Counted from the stretch's first letter, positions 36,591 to 50,693 are shown. The stretch is DNA of 64,000 bases from Ptiloglossa arizonensis (GCF_051014685.1 NW_027478861.1:62001-126000); one strand, 5' to 3'. Translations and numbers: made by a program. Notes: generated from the sequence alone by a model not told the origin.

Positions 36591-38561
36591 GGTATGTGTA
36601 TTTTTTCCCTAGGCCATTCTTGTTAAGCGTTTGGAGCAGCAGAATTGCGAAAAAATTCTTGCCTTCTCAACCATTTCTTGGCTTCAAAGTCCCATATCTC
36701 GCGAACGGATTGACCTAACCCAAAAATTCCTATTGCATCTGAAAGTAGAAACTCGCCCGATTACAACGGTATGTGTATTTTTTCCCTAGGCCATTCTGGT
36801 TAAGCGTTTCGAGCAGCAGAAGTGCGAAAAATTTGTTGTCTTCTCAACCATTTCTTAGTTTCAAACTCCCATATCTCGCGAACGGATTGACCTAACCCAA
36901 AAATTCCTGTTGCATCTGAAAGTAGAAACTCGCCCGGTTACAACGGTATGTGTATTTTTTCCTTAGGCCATTCTGGTTAAGCGTTTGGAGCAGCAGAATT
37001 GCGAAAAATTTTTTGCCTTCTCAACCATTTCTTGGCTTCATACTCCCATATCTCGCGAACGGATTGACACAACCCAAAAATTCCTATTGCATCTGAAAGC
37101 AGAAACTCGCCCGATTACAACGGTATGTGTATTTTTTCCCTAGGCCATTCTGGTTAAGCGTTTGGAGCAGCAGAAGTGCGAAAAATTTGTTGTCTTCTCA
37201 ACCATTTCTTAGCTTCAAAGTCCCATATCTCGCGAACGGATTGACCTAACCCAAAAATTCCTATTGCATCTGAAAGTAGAAACTCGCCCGATTACAACGG
37301 TATGTGTATTTTTTCCCTAGGCCATTCTGGTTAAGCGTTTGGAGCAGCAGAATTGTGAAAAATTTGTTGCCTTCTCTACCATTTCTTGGCTTCAAACTCC
37401 CATATCTCGCGAACGGATTGACCTAACCCAAAAATTCCTGTTGTATCTGAAAGTAGAAACTCGCCCCATTACAACGGTATGTGTATTTTTTCCCGAGGCC
37501 ATTCTGGTTAAGCGTTTGGAGCAGCAGAAGTGCGAAAAATTTGTTGTCTCCTCAACCATTTCTTAGCTTCAAAGTCCCATATCTCGCGAACAGATTGACC
37601 TAACCCAAAACTTCCTATTGTAACTGAAAGTAAAAACTCGCCCGATTACAACGGTTTTTGTATTTTTTCCCTAGGCCATTCTGGTTAAGCGTTTGGAGCA
37701 GCAGAAGTGCGAAAAATTTGTTGTCTTGTCAACCATTTCTTAGCTTCAAAGTCCCATATCTCGCGAACGGATTGACCTAACCCAAAACTTCCTATTGTAA
37801 CTGAAAGTAGAAACTCACCCGATTACAACGGTATGTGTATTTTTTCCCTAGGCCATTCTGGTTAAGCGTTTGGAGCAGCAGAAGTGCGAAAAAATTGTTG
37901 TCTTCTCAACCATTTCTTAGCTTCAAACTCCCATATCTCGCGAACGGATTGACCTAACCCAAAAATTCCTATTGCATCTGAAAGTAGAAACTCGCCCGAT
38001 TACAACGGTATGTGTATTTTTTCCCTAGGCAATTCTGGTTAAGCGTTTGGAGCAGCAGAATTGCGAAAAAATTCTTGCCTTCTCAACCATTTCTTGGCTT
38101 CAAAGTCCCATATCTCGCGAACGGATTGACCGAACCCAAAAATTCCTGTTGCATCTGAAAGTAGAAACTCGCCCGATTACAACGGTATGTGTATTTTTTC
38201 CCTAGGCCATTCTGGTTAAGCGTTTCGAGCAGCAGTAGTGCGAAAAATTTGTTGTCTTCTCAACCATTTCTTAGTTTCAAACTCCCATATCTCGCGAACG
38301 GATTGACCTAACCCAAAAATTCCTGTTGCATCTGAAAGTAGAAACTCGCCCGGTTACAACGGTATGTGTATTTTTTCCTTAGGCCATTCTGGTTAAGCGT
38401 TTGGAGCAGCAGAATTGCGAAAAATTTTTTGCCTTCTCAACCATTTCTTGGCTTCATACTCCCATATCTCGCGAACGGATTGACCTAACCCAAAAATTCC
38501 TGTTGCATCTGAAAGTAGAAACTCGCCCGGTTACAACGGTATGTGTATTTTTTCCTTAGGC
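36591..38561 (+). repeat. 17-monomer-spaced block, second copy
   Basis: This is the second copy of 33582-35552. It lies inside the larger 9200-bp-spaced segment, so a third version is present at about 45791-47761. Confidence 0.87.
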
Positions 38562-39725
38562 AATTCTGGTTAAGCGTTTGGAGCAGCAGAATTGCGAAAA
38601 AATTCTTGCCTTCTCAACCATTTCTTCGCTTCAAAGTCCCATATCTCGCGAACGGATTGACCGAACCCAAAAATTCCTGTTGCATCTGAAAGTAGAAACT
38701 CGCCCGATTACAACGGTATGTGTATTTTTTCCCTAGGCCATTCTGGTTAAGCGTTTGGAGCAGCAGAAGTGCGAAAAATTTGTTGTCTTCTCAACCATTT
38801 CTTAGCTTCAAAGTCCCATATCTCGCGAACGGATTGACCTAACCCAAAAATTCCTATTGCATCTGAAAGTAGAAACTCGCCCGATTACAACGGTATGTGT
38901 ATTTTTTCCCTAGGCCATTCTGGTTAAGCGTTTGGAGCAGCAGAATTGTGAAAAATTTTTTGCCTCCTCTACCATTTCTTGGCTTCAAACTCCCATATCT
39001 CGCGAACGGATTGACCTAACCCAAAAATTCCTGTTGCATCTGAAAGTAGAAACTCGCCCCATTACAACGGTATGTGTATTTTTTCCCGAGGCCTTTCTGG
39101 TTAAGCGTTTGGAGCAGCAGAATTGCGAAAAATTTTTTGCCTTCTCAACCATTTCTTAGCTTCAAAGTCCCATATCTCGCGAACGGATTGACCAAACCCA
39201 AAAATTCCTTCTGCGTCTGAAAGTAGAAACTCGCCCGATTACAACGGTATGCGTATTTTTTCACTAGGCCATTCTGGTTAAGCGTTTGAAGCAGCAGAAT
39301 TGCGAAAAATTTTTTGCCTTCTCAACCATTTCTTGGCTTCAAACTTCCATATCTCGCGAACGGATTGACCTAACCCAAAAATTCCTATTGCATCTGAAAG
39401 TAGAAACTCGCCCGATTACAACGGTATGTGTATTTTTTCCCGAGGCCTTTCTGGTTAAGCGTTTGGAGCAGCAGAATTGCGAAAAATTTTTTGCCTTCTC
39501 AACCATTTCTTAGCTTCAAAGTCCCATATCTCGCGAACGGATTGACCAAACCCAAAAATTCCTTCTGCGTCTGAAAGTAGAAACTCGCCCGATTACAACG
39601 GTATGCGTATTTTTTCACTAGGCCATTCTGGTTAAGCGTTTGAAGCAGCAGAAATGCGAAAAATTTTTTGCCTTCTCAACCATTTCTTGGCTTCAAACTT
39701 CCATATCTCGCGAACGCATTGACCT

Positions 39726-41591
39726 AACCCAAAAATTCCTATTGCATCTGAAAGTAGAAGTTCGCCCGATTCCAACGGTATGTGTATTTTTTCCCTAGGC
39801 CATTCTGGTTAAGCGTTTGGAGCAGCAGAAGTGCGAAAAATTTTTTGCCTTCTCATCCATTTCTTAGCTTCAAAGTCCCATATCTCGCGAACGGATTGAC
39901 CAAACCCAAAAATTCCTGCTGCGTCTGAAAGTAGAAACTCGCCCGATTACAACGGTATGCGTATTGTTTCCCTAGGCCATTCTGGTTAAGCGTTTGGAGC
40001 AGCAGAATTGCGAAAAATTTTTTGCCGTCTCAACCATTTCTTGGCTTCAAACTCCCATATCTCGCGAACGGATTGACTTAACCCAAAAATTCCTATAGCA
40101 TCTAAAAGTAGAAACTCGGCCGATTACAACGGTATGTGTATTTTTTCCCTAGGCCATTCTGGTTAAGCGTTTGGAGCAGCAGAAGTGCGAAAAATTTGTT
40201 GTCTTGTCAACCATTTCTTAGCTTCAAAGTCCCATATCTCGCGAACGGATTGACCTAACCCAAAACTTCATAATGTAACTGAAAGTAGAAACTCACACGA
40301 TTACAACGGTATGTGTATTTTTTCCCTAGTCCATTCTGGTTAAGCGTTTGGACAAGCAGAAGTGCGAAAAATTTGTTGTCTTCTCAACCATTTCTTAGCT
40401 TCAAACTCCCATATCTCGCGAACGTATTGACCTAACCCAAAAATTCCTGTTGCATCTGAAAGTAGAAACTCGCCCGATTACAACGGTATGTGTATTTTTT
40501 CCCTAGGCCATTCTGGTTTAGCGTTCGGAGCAGCAGAATTGCGAAAAATTTTTTGCCCTCTCAACCATTTCTTGTTTTCAAACTCCCATATCTCGCGAAC
40601 GCATTGACCTAACCCAAAAATTCCTATTGCATCTGAAAGTAGAAACTCGCCCGATTACAACGGTTTTTGTATTTTTTCCCTAGGCCATTCTGGTTAAGCG
40701 TTTGGAGCAGCAGAATTGCGAAAAATTTTTTGCCTTCTCAACCATTTCTTGGCTTCAAAGTCCCATATCTCGCGAACGGATTGACCTAACCCAAAAATTC
40801 CTATTGCATCTGAAAGTAGAAACTCGCCCCATTACAACGGTATGTGTATTTTTTCCCGAGGCCATTCTGGTTAAGCGTTTGGAGCAGCAGAATTGCGAAA
40901 AATTTTTTGCCTTCTCATCCATTTCTTAGCTTCAAAGTCCCATATCTCGCGAACGGATTGACCAAACCCAAAAATTCCTTCTGCGTCTGAAAGTAGAAAC
41001 TCGCCCCATTACAACGGTATGTATATTGTTCCTCTAGGCCATTCTGGTTAAGCGTTTGGAGGAGCAGAATTGCGAAAAATTTTTTGCCTTCTCAACAATT
41101 CTTGGCTTCAAAGTCCCGTATCTCGCGAACGGATTGACCTAACCCAAAAATTCCTATAGCATCTGAAAGTAGAAACTCGGCCGATTAAAACGGTATGTGT
41201 ATTTTTTCCCTAGGCCACTCTGGTTAAGCTTTTGGAGCAGCAGAAGTGCGAAAAATTTGTTGTCGTGTCAACCATTTCTTAGCTTCAAAGTCCCATATCT
41301 CGCGAACGGATTGACCTAACCCAAAACTTCCTATTGTAACTGAAAGTAGAAACTCACCCGATTACAACGGTATGTGTATTTTTTCCCTAGTCCATTCTGG
41401 TTAAGCGTTTGGAGCAGCAGAAGTGCGAAAAATTTGTTGTCTTCTCAACCATTTCTTAGCTTCAAACTCCCATATATCGCGAACGGATTGACCAAACCCA
41501 AAAATTCCTTCTGCGTCTGAAAGTAGAAACTCACCCCATTACAACGGTATGTATATTGTTCCTCTAGGCCATTCTGGTTAAGCGTTTGGAG
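39726..41591 (+). repeat. 11-monomer HOR, first copy
   Basis: This block matches 41672-43537 at 1946-bp spacing (11 monomers, one of them 176 bp). Shared markers are GTAGAAGTTCGCCCGATTCC, GTATTGTTTCCC, AACTTCATAATGTAACTG, GGACAAGCAG and the 176-bp monomer. A few differences were noticed, for example GTCGTGTC at 41264 against GTCTTGTC. Confidence 0.88.
41035..41210 (+). repeat. 176-bp monomer class (CAACAATTC deletion)
   Basis: CTCAACCATTTCTTGG reads CTCAACAATTCTTGG near 41096, one base shorter. The same haplotype always carries CCCGTATCTCGCG next to it. Further copies start at 42981, 43511, 44041, 50235, 52889 and 54481, so this one event has been spread over about 13 kb. Confidence 0.96.
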
Positions 41592-41671
41592 CAGCAGAAT
41601 TGCGAAAAATTTTTTGCCTTCTCATCCATTTCTTAGCTTCAAAGTCCCATATCTCGCGAACGGATTGACCA

Positions 41672-43537
41672 AACCCAAAAATTCCTATTGCATCTGAAAG
41701 TAGAAGTTCGCCCGATTCCAACGGTATGTGTATTTTTTCCCTAGGCCATTCTGGTTAAGCGTTTGGAGCAGCAGAAGTGCGAAAAATTTTTTGCCTTCTC
41801 ATCCATTTCTTAGCTTCAAAGTCCCATATCTCGCGAACGGATTGACCAAACCCAAAAATTCCTGCTGCGTCTGAAAGTAGAAACTCGCCCGATTACAACG
41901 GTATGCGTATTGTTTCCCTAGGCCATTCTGGTTAAGCGTTTGGAGCAGCAGAATTGCGAAAAATTTTTTGCCGTCTCAACCATTTCTTGGCTTCAAACTC
42001 CCATATCTCGCGAACGGATTGACTTAACCCAAAAATTCCTATAGCATCTAAAAGTAGAAACTCGGCCGATTACAACGGTATGTGTATTTTTTCCCTAGGC
42101 CATTCTGGTTAAGCGTTTGGAGCAGCAGAAGTGCGAAAAATTTGTTGTCTTGTCAACCATTTCTTAGCTTCAAAGTCCCATATCTCGCGAACGGATTGAC
42201 CTAACCCAAAACTTCATAATGTAACTGAAAGTAGAAACTCACACGATTACAACGGTATGTGTATTTTTTCCCTAGTCCATTCTGGTTAAGCGTTTGGACA
42301 AGCAGAAGTGCGAAAAATTTGTTGTCTTCTCAACCATTTCTTAGCTTCAAACTCCCATATCTCGCGAACGTATTGACCTAACCCAAAAATTCCTGTTGCA
42401 TCTGAAAGTAGAAACTCGCCCGATTACAACGGTATGTGTATTTTTTCCCTAGGCCATTCTGGTTTAGCGTTCGGAGCAGCAGAATTGCGAAAAATTTTTT
42501 GCCCTCTCAACCATTTCTTGTTTTCAAACTCCCATATCTCGCGAACGCATTGACCTAACCCAAAAATTCCTATTGCATCTGAAAGTAGAAACTCGCCCGA
42601 TTACAACGGTTTTTGTATTTTTTCCCTAGGCCATTCTGGTTAAGCGTTTGGAGCAGCAGAATTGCGAAAAATTTTTTGCCTTCTCAACCATTTCTTGGCT
42701 TCAAAGTCCCATATCTCGCGAACGGATTGACCTAACCCAAAAATTCCTATTGCATCTGAAAGTAGAAACTCGCCCCATTACAACGGTATGTGTATTTTTT
42801 CCCGAGGCCATTCTGGTTAAGCGTTTGGAGCAGCAGAATTGCGAAAAATTTTTTGCCTTCTCATCCATTTCTTAGCTTCAAAGTCCCATATCTCGCGAAC
42901 GGATTGACCAAACCCAAAAATTCCTTCTGCGTCTGAAAGTAGAAACTCGCCCCATTACAACGGTATGTATATTGTTCCTCTAGGCTATTCTGGTTAAGCG
43001 TTTGGAGGAGCAGAATTGCGAAAAATTTTTTGCCTTCTCAACAATTCTTGGCTTCAAAGTCCCGTATCTCGCGAACGGATTGACCTAACCCAAAAATTCC
43101 TATAGCATCTGAAAGTAGAAACTCGGCCGATTAAAACGGTATGTGTATTTTTTCCCTAGGCCACTCTGGTTAAGCTTTTGGAGCAGCAGAAGTGCGAAAA
43201 ATTTGTTGTCTTGTCAACCATTTCTTAGCTTCAAAGTCCCATATCTCGCGAACGGATTGACCTAACCCAAAACTTCCTATTGTAACTGAAAGTAGAAACT
43301 CACCCGATTACAACGGTATGTGTATTTTTTCCCTAGTCCATTCTGGTTAAGCGTTTGGAGCAGCAGAAGTGCGAAAAATTTGTTGTCTTCTCAACCATTT
43401 CTTAGCTTCAAACTCCCATATATCGCGAACGGATTGACCAAACCCAAAAATTCCTTCTGCGTCTGAAAGTAGAAACTCGCCCCTTTACAACGGTATGTAT
43501 ATTGTTCCTCTAGGCCATTCTGGTTAAGCGTTTGGAG
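41672..43537 (+). repeat. 11-monomer HOR, second copy
   Basis: This is the near-tandem second copy of 39726-41591. It has no counterpart in the right-hand 9.2-kb-spaced segment, where 41494 onward diverges, so it arose after that duplication or was not included in it. Confidence 0.87.
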
Positions 43538-44570
43538 GAGCAGAATTGCGAAAAATTTTTTGCCTTCTCAACAATTCTTGGCTTCAAAGTCCCGTATCTC
43601 GCGAACGGATTGACCTAACCCAAAAATTCCTATAGCATCTGAAAGTAGAAACTCGGCCGATTAAAACGGTATGTGTATTTTTTCCCTAGGCCACTCTGGT
43701 TAAGCTTTTGGAGCAGCAGAAGTGCGAAAAATTTGTTGTCTTGTCAACCATTTCTTAGCTTCAAAGTCCCATATCTCGCGAACGGATTGACCTAACCCAA
43801 AAATTCCTATTGCATCTGAAAGTAGAAACTCGCCCCATTACAACGGTATGTGTATTTTTTCCCGAGGCCATTCTGGTTAAGCGTTTGGAGCAGCAGAATT
43901 GCGAAAAATTTTTTGCCTTCTCATCCATTTCTTAGCTTCAAAGTCCCATATCTCGCGAACGGATTGACCAAACCCAAAAATTCCTTCTGCGTCTGAAAGT
44001 AGAAACTCGCCCCATTACAACGGTATGTATATTGTTCCTCTAGGCCATTCTGGTTAAGCGTTTGGAGGAGCAGAATTGCGAAAAATTTTTTGCCTTCTCA
44101 ACAATTCTTGGCTTCAAAGTCCCGTATCTCGCGAACGGATTGACCTAACCCAAAAATTCCTATAGCATCTGAAAGTAGAAACTCGGCCGATTAAAACGGT
44201 ATGTGTATTTTTTCCCTAGGCCACTCTGGTTAAGCTTTTGGAGCAGCAGAAGTGCGAAAAATTTGTTGTCTTGTCAACCATTTCTTAGCTTCAAAGTCCC
44301 ATATCTCGCGAACGGATTGACCTAACCCAAAACTTCCTATTGTAACTGAAAGTAGAAACTCACCCGATTACAACGGTATGTGTATTTTTTCCCTAGTCCA
44401 TTCTGGTTCAGCGTTTGGAGCAGCAGAAGTGCGAAAAATTTGTTGTCTTCTCAACCATTTCTTAGCTTCAAACTCCCATATATCGCGAACGGATTGACCT
44501 AACCCAAAAATTCCTGTTGCATCTGAAAGTAGAAACTCGCCCGGTTACAACGGTATGTGTATTTTTTCCT
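42981..44570 (+). repeat. Three successive 530-bp trimers with the 176-bp monomer
   Basis: A three-monomer unit (176 + 177 + 177 = 530 bp) occurs three times in a row, starting at 42981, 43511 and 44041. Each starts with GGAGGAGCAG and ACAATTCTTGG, followed by GGCCGATTAAAACGG and CCACTCTGGTTAAGCTTTT. The third monomers differ (GTAACTG type in the first and third, CTATTGCATCTG in the second), so the copies are not identical. This is the tightest local HOR in the window. Confidence 0.85.
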
Positions 44571-47500
44571 TAGGCCATTCTGGTTAAGCGTTTGGAGCAG
44601 CAGAATTGCGAAAAATTTTTTGCCTTCTCAACCATTTCTTGGCTTCATACTCCCATATCTCGCGAACGGATTGACCTAACCCAAAAATTCCTGTTGCATC
44701 TGAAAGTAGAAACTCGCCCGGTTACAACGGTATGTGTATTTTTTCCTTAGGCCATTCTGGTTAAGCGTTTGGAGCAGCAGAATTGCGAAAAATTTTTTGC
44801 CTTCTCAACCATTTCTTGGCTTCATACTCTCATATCTCGCGAACGGATTGACATAACCCAAAAATTCCTATTGCATCTGAAAGCAGAAACTCGCCCGATT
44901 ACAACGGTATGTGTATTTTTTCCCTAGGCCATTCTGGTTAAGCGTTTGGAGCAGCAGAAGTGCGAAAAATTTGTTGTCTTCTCAAACATTTCTTAGATTC
45001 AAAGTCCCATATCTCGCGAACGGATTGACCTAACCCAAAAATTCCTATTGCATCTGAAAGTAGAAACTCGCCCGATTACAACGGTATGTGTATTTTTTCC
45101 CTAGGCCATTCTGGTTAAGCGTTTGGAGCAGCAGAATTGTGAAAAATTTTTTGCCTCCTCTACCATTTCTTGGCTTCAAACTCCCATATCTCGCGAACGG
45201 ATTGACCTAACCCAATAATTCCTGTTGCATCTGAAAGTAGAAACTCGCCCCATTACAACGGTATGTGTATTTTTTCCCGAGGCCTTTCTGGTTAAGCGTT
45301 TGGAGCAGCAGAATTGCGAAAAATTTTTTGCCTTCTCAACCATTTCTTAGCTTCAAAGTCCCATATCTCGCGAACGGATTGACCAAACCCAAAAATTCCT
45401 TCTGCGTCTGAAAGTAGAAACTCGCCCGATTACAACGGTATGCGTATTTTTTCACTAGGCCATTCTGGTTAAGCGTTTGAAGCAGCAGAATTGCGAAAAA
45501 TTTTTTGCCTTCTCAACCATTTCTTGGCTTCAAACTTCCATATCTCGCGAACGCATTGGCCTAACCCAAAAATTCCTATTGCATCTGAAAGTAGAAGTTC
45601 GCCCGATTCCAACGGTATGTGTATTTTTTCCCTAGGCCATTCTTGTTAAGCGTTTGGAGCAGCAGAAGTGCGAAAAATTTGTTGTCTTCTCAACCATTTC
45701 TTAGCTTCAAAGTCCCATATCTCGCGAACGGATTGACCTAACCCAAAAATTCCTATTGCATCTGAAAGTAGAAACTCGCCCGATTACAAAGGTATGTGTA
45801 TTTTTTCCCTAGGCCATTCTTGTTAAGCGTTTGGAGCAGCAGAATTGCGAAAAAATTCTTACCTTCTCAACCATTTCTTGGCTTCAAAGTCCCATATCTC
45901 GCGAACGGATTGACCTAACCCAAAAATTCCTATTGCATCTGAAAGTAGAAACTCGCCCGATTACAACGGTATGTGTATTTTTTCCCTAGGCCATTCTGGT
46001 TAAGCGTTTCGAGCAGCAGAAGTGCGAAAAATTTGTTGTCTTCTCAACCATTTCTTAGTTTCAAACTCCCATATCTCGCGAACGGATTGACCTAACCCAA
46101 AAATTCCTGTTGCATCTGAAAGTAGAAACTCGCCCGGTTACAACGGTATGTGTATTTTTTCCTTAGGCCATTCTGGTTAAGCGTTTGGAGCAGCAGAATT
46201 GCGAAAAATTTTTTGCCTTCTCAACCATTTCTTGGCTTCATACTCCCATATCTCGCGAACGGATTGACACAACCCAAAAATTCCTATTGCATCTGAAAGC
46301 AGAAACTCGCCCGATTACAACGGTATGTGTATTTTTTCCCTAGGCCATTCTGGTTAAGCGTTTGGAGCAGCAGAAGTGCGAAAAATTTGTTGTCTTCTCA
46401 ACCATTTCTTAGCTTCAAAGTCCCATATCTCGCGAACGGATTGACCTAACCCAAAAATTCCTATTGCATCTGAAAGTAGAAACTCGCCCGATTACAACGG
46501 TATGTGTATTTTTTCCCTAGGCCATTCTGGTTAAGCGTTTGGAGCAGCAGAATTGTGAAAAATTTGTTGCCTTCTCTACCATTTCTTGGCTTCAAACTCC
46601 CATATCTCGCGAACGGATTGACCTAACCCAAAAATTCCTGTTGCATCTGAAAGTAGAAACTCGCCCCATTACAACGGTATGTGTATTTTTTCCCGAGGCC
46701 ATTCTGGTTAAGCGTTTGGAGCAGCAGAAGTGCGAAAAATTTGTTGTCTCCTCAACCATTTCTTAGCTTCAAAGTCCCATATCTCGCGAACAGATTGACC
46801 TAACCCAAAACTTCCTATTGTAACTGAAAGTAAAAACTCGCCCGATTACAACGGTTTATGTATTTTTTCCCTAGGCCATTCTGGTTAAGCGTTTGGAGCA
46901 GCAGAAGTGCGAAAAATTTGTTGTCTTGTCAACCATTTCTTAGCTTCAAAGTCCCATATCTCGCGAACGGATTGACCTAACCCAAAACTTCCTATTGTAA
47001 CTGAAAGTAGAAACTCACCCGATTACAACGGTATGTGTATTTTTTCCCTAGGCCATTCTGGTTAAGCGTTTGGAGCAGCAGAAGTGCGAAAAAATTGTTG
47101 TCTTCTCAACCATTTCTTAGCTTCAAACTCCCATATCTCGCGAACGGATTGACCTAACCCAAAAATTCCTATTGCATCTGAAAGTAGAAACTCGCCCGAT
47201 TACAACGGTATGTGTATTTTTTCCCTAGGCAATTCTGGTTAAGCGTTTGGAGCAGCAGAATTGCGAAAAAATTCTTGCCTTCTCAACCATTTCTTGGCTT
47301 CAAAGTCCCATATCTCGCGAACGGATTGACCGAACCCAAAAATTCCTGTTGCATCTGAAAGTAGAAACTCGCCCGATTACAACGGTATGTGTATTTTTTC
47401 CCTAGGCCATTCTGGTTAAGCGTTTCGAGCAGCAGTAGTGCGAAAAATTTGTTGTCTTCTCAACCATTTCTTAGTTTCAAACTCCCATATCTCGCGAACG

Positions 47501-50500
47501 GATTGACCTAACCCAAAAATTCCTGTTGCATCTGAAAGTAGAAACTCGCCCGGTTACAACGGTATGTGTATTTTTTCCTTAGGCCATTCTGGTTAAGCGT
47601 TTGGAGCAGCAGAATTGCGAAAAATTTTTTGCCTTCTCAACCATTTCTTGGCTTCATACTCCCATATCTCGCGAACGGATTGACCTAACCCAAAAATTCC
47701 TGTTGCATCTGAAAGTAGAAACTCGCCCGGTTACAACGGTATGTGTATTTTTTCCTTAGGCAATTCTGGTTAAGCGTTTGGAGCAGCAGAATTGCGAAAA
47801 AATTCTTGCCTTCTCAACCATTTCTTGGCTTCAAAGTCCCATATCTCGCGAACGGATTGACCGAACCCAAAAATTCCTGTTGCATCTGAAAGTAGAAACT
47901 CGCCCGATTACAACGGTATGTGTATTTTTTCCCTAGGCCATTCTGGTTAAGCGTTTGGAGCAGCAGAAGTGCGAAAAATTTGTTGTCTTCTCAACCATTT
48001 CTTAGCTTCAAAGTCCCATATCTCGCGAACGGATTGACCTAACCCAAAAATTCCTATTGCATCTGAAAGTAGAAACTCGCCCGATTACAACGGTATGTGT
48101 ATTTTTTCCCTAGGCCATTCTGGTTAAGCGTTTGGAGCAGCAGAATTGTGAAAAATTTTTTGCCTCCTCTACCATTTCTTGGCTTCAAACTCCCATATCT
48201 CGCGAACGGATTGACCTAACCCAAAAATTCCTGTTGCATCTGAAAGTAGAAACTCGCCCCATTACAACGGTATGTGTATTTTTTCCCGAGGCCTTTCTGG
48301 TTAAGCGTTTGGAGCAGCAGAATTGCGAAAAATTTTTTGCCTTCTCAACCATTTCTTAGCTTCAAAGTCCCATATCTCGCGAACGGATTGACCAAACCCA
48401 AAAATTCCTTCTGCGTCTGAAAGTAGAAACTCGCCCGATTACAACGGTATGCGTATTTTTTCACTAGGCCATTCTGGTTAAGCGTTTGAAGCAGCAGAAT
48501 TGCGAAAAATTTTTTGCCTTCTCAACCATTTCTTGGCTTCAATCTTCCATATCTCGCGAACGGATTGACCTAACCCAAAAATTCCTATTGCATCTGAAAG
48601 TAGAAACTCGCCCGATTACAACGGTATGTGTATTTTTTCCCGAGGCCTTTCTGGTTAAGCGTTTGGAGCAGCAGAATTGCGAAAAATTTTTTGCCTTCTC
48701 AACCATTTCTTAGCTTCAAAGTCCCATATCTCGCGAACGGATTGACCAAACCCAAAAATTCCTTCTGCGTCTGAAAGTAGAAACTCGCCCGATTACAACG
48801 GTATGCGTATTTTTTCACTAGGCCATTCTGGTTAAGCGTTTGAAGCAGCAGAATTGCGAAAAATTTTTTGCCTTCTCAACCATTTCTTGGCTTCAAACTT
48901 CCATATCTCGCGAACGCATTGACCTAACCCAAAAATTCCTATTGCATCTGAAAGTAGAAGTTCGCCCGATTCCAACGGTATGTGTATTTTTTCCCTAGGC
49001 CATTCTGGTTAAGCGTTTGGAGCAGCAGAAGTGCGAAAAATTTTTTGCCTTCTCATCCATTTCTTAGCTTCAAAGTCCCATATCTCGCGAACGGATTGAC
49101 CAAACCCAAAAATTCCTGCTGCGTCTGAAAGTAGAAACTCGCCCGATTACAACGGTATGCGTATTGTTTCCCTAGGCCATTCTGGTTAAGCGTTTGGAGC
49201 AGCAGAATTGCGAAAAATTTTTTGCCGTCTCAACCATTTCTTGGCTTCAAACTCCCATATCTCGCGAACGGATTGACTTAACCCAAAAATTCCTATAGCA
49301 TCTAAAAGTAGAAACTCGGCCGATTACAACGGTATGTGTATTTTTTCCCTAGGCCATTCTGGTTAAGCGTTTGGAGCAGCAGAAGTGCGAAAAATTTGTT
49401 GTCTTGTCAACCATTTCTTAGCTTCAAAGTCCCATATCTCGCGAACGGATTGACCTAACCCAAAACTTCATAATGTAACTGAAAGTAGAAACTCACACGA
49501 TTACAACGGTATGTGTATTTTTTCCCTAGTCCATTCTGGTTAAGCGTTTGGACAAGCAGAATTGCGAAAAATTTGTTGTCTTCTCAACCATTTCTTAGCT
49601 TCAAACTCCCATATCTCGCGAACGTATTGACCTAACCCAAAAATTCCTGTTGCATCTGAAAGTAGAAACTCGCCCGATTCCAACGGTATGTGTATTTTTT
49701 CCCTAGGCCATTCTGGTTTAGCGTTCGGAGCAGCAGAATTGCGAAAAATTTTTTGCCCTCTCAACCATTTCTTGTTTTCAAACTCCCATATCTCGCGAAC
49801 GCATTGACCTAACCCAAAAATTCCTATTGCATCTGAAAGTAGAAACTCGCCCGATTACAACGGTTTTTGTATTTTTTCCCTAGGCCATTCTGGTTAAGCG
49901 TTTGGAGCAGCGGAATTGCGAAAAATTTTTTGCCTTCTCAACCATTTCTTGGCTTCAAAGTCCCATATCTCGCGAACGGATTGACCTAACCCAAAAATTC
50001 CTATTGCATCTGAAAGTAGAAACTCGCCCCATTACAACGGTATGTGTATTTTTTCCCGAGGCCATTCTGGTTAAGCGTTTGGAGCAGCAGAATTGCGAAG
50101 AATTTTTTGCCTTCTCATCCATTTCTTAGCTTCAAAGTCCCATATCTCGCGAACGGATTGACCAAACCCAAAAATTCCTTCTGCGTCTGAAAGTAGAAAC
50201 TCGCCCCATTACAACGGTATGTATATTGTTCCTCTAGGCCATTCTGGTTAAGCGTTTGGAGGAGCAGAATTGCGAAAAATTTTTTGCCTTCTCAACAATT
50301 CTTGGCTTCAAAGTCCCGTATCTCGCGAACGGATTGACCTAACCCAAAAATTCCTATAGCATCTGAAAGTAGAAACTCGGCCGATTAAAACGGTATGTGT
50401 ATTTTTTCCCTAGGCCACTCTGGTTAAGCTTTTGGAGCAGCAGAAGTGCGAAAAATTTGTTGTCTTGTCAACCATTTCTTAGCTTCAAAGTCCCATATCT

Positions 50501-50693
50501 CGCGAACGGATTGACCTAACCCAAAACTTCCTATTGTAACTGAAAGTAGAAACTCACCCGATTACAACGGTATGTGTATTTTTTCCCTAGTCCATTCTGG
50601 TTAAGCGTTTGGAGCAGCAGAAGTGCGAAAAATTTGTTGTCTTCTCAACCATTTCTTAGCTTCAAACTCCCATATATCGCGAACGGATTGACC
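44483..50693 (+). repeat. 52-monomer-spaced segment, second copy (6.2 kb)
   Basis: This is the second copy of 35283-41493. Together the two describe a tandem duplication of a 9.2-kb unit (35283-44482), whose second copy is preserved only as far as 50693. Past that point it is replaced by monomers related to 53300 onward. Confidence 0.9.

Larger units (their letters stand above)
35283..41493 (+). repeat. 52-monomer-spaced segment, first copy (6.2 kb)
   Basis: This segment matches 44483-50693 at a constant 9200-bp spacing, equal to 52 monomers minus four single-base deletions. Shared rare markers include TACTCTCATATC (35628), CAGCAGTAGTG (38237), AGCAGCAGAAATGCG or its relative near 39650, and GGACAAGCAG. 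About a dozen substitutions were noticed, for example 37444 T/C, 38627 C/G, 39343 A/T and 39654 A/T. The limits are C 35282 against A 44482 and A 41494 against T 50694. Confidence 0.9.

Noticed and set aside
49540..49764. Minus-strand open frames (49540-49764, 60157-60381, 28171-28368, 62165-62368)
   Set aside because: They are reverse-strand readings of the same satellite monomers, arising where variants remove a minus-strand stop. There is no conservation across HOR copies as a class.
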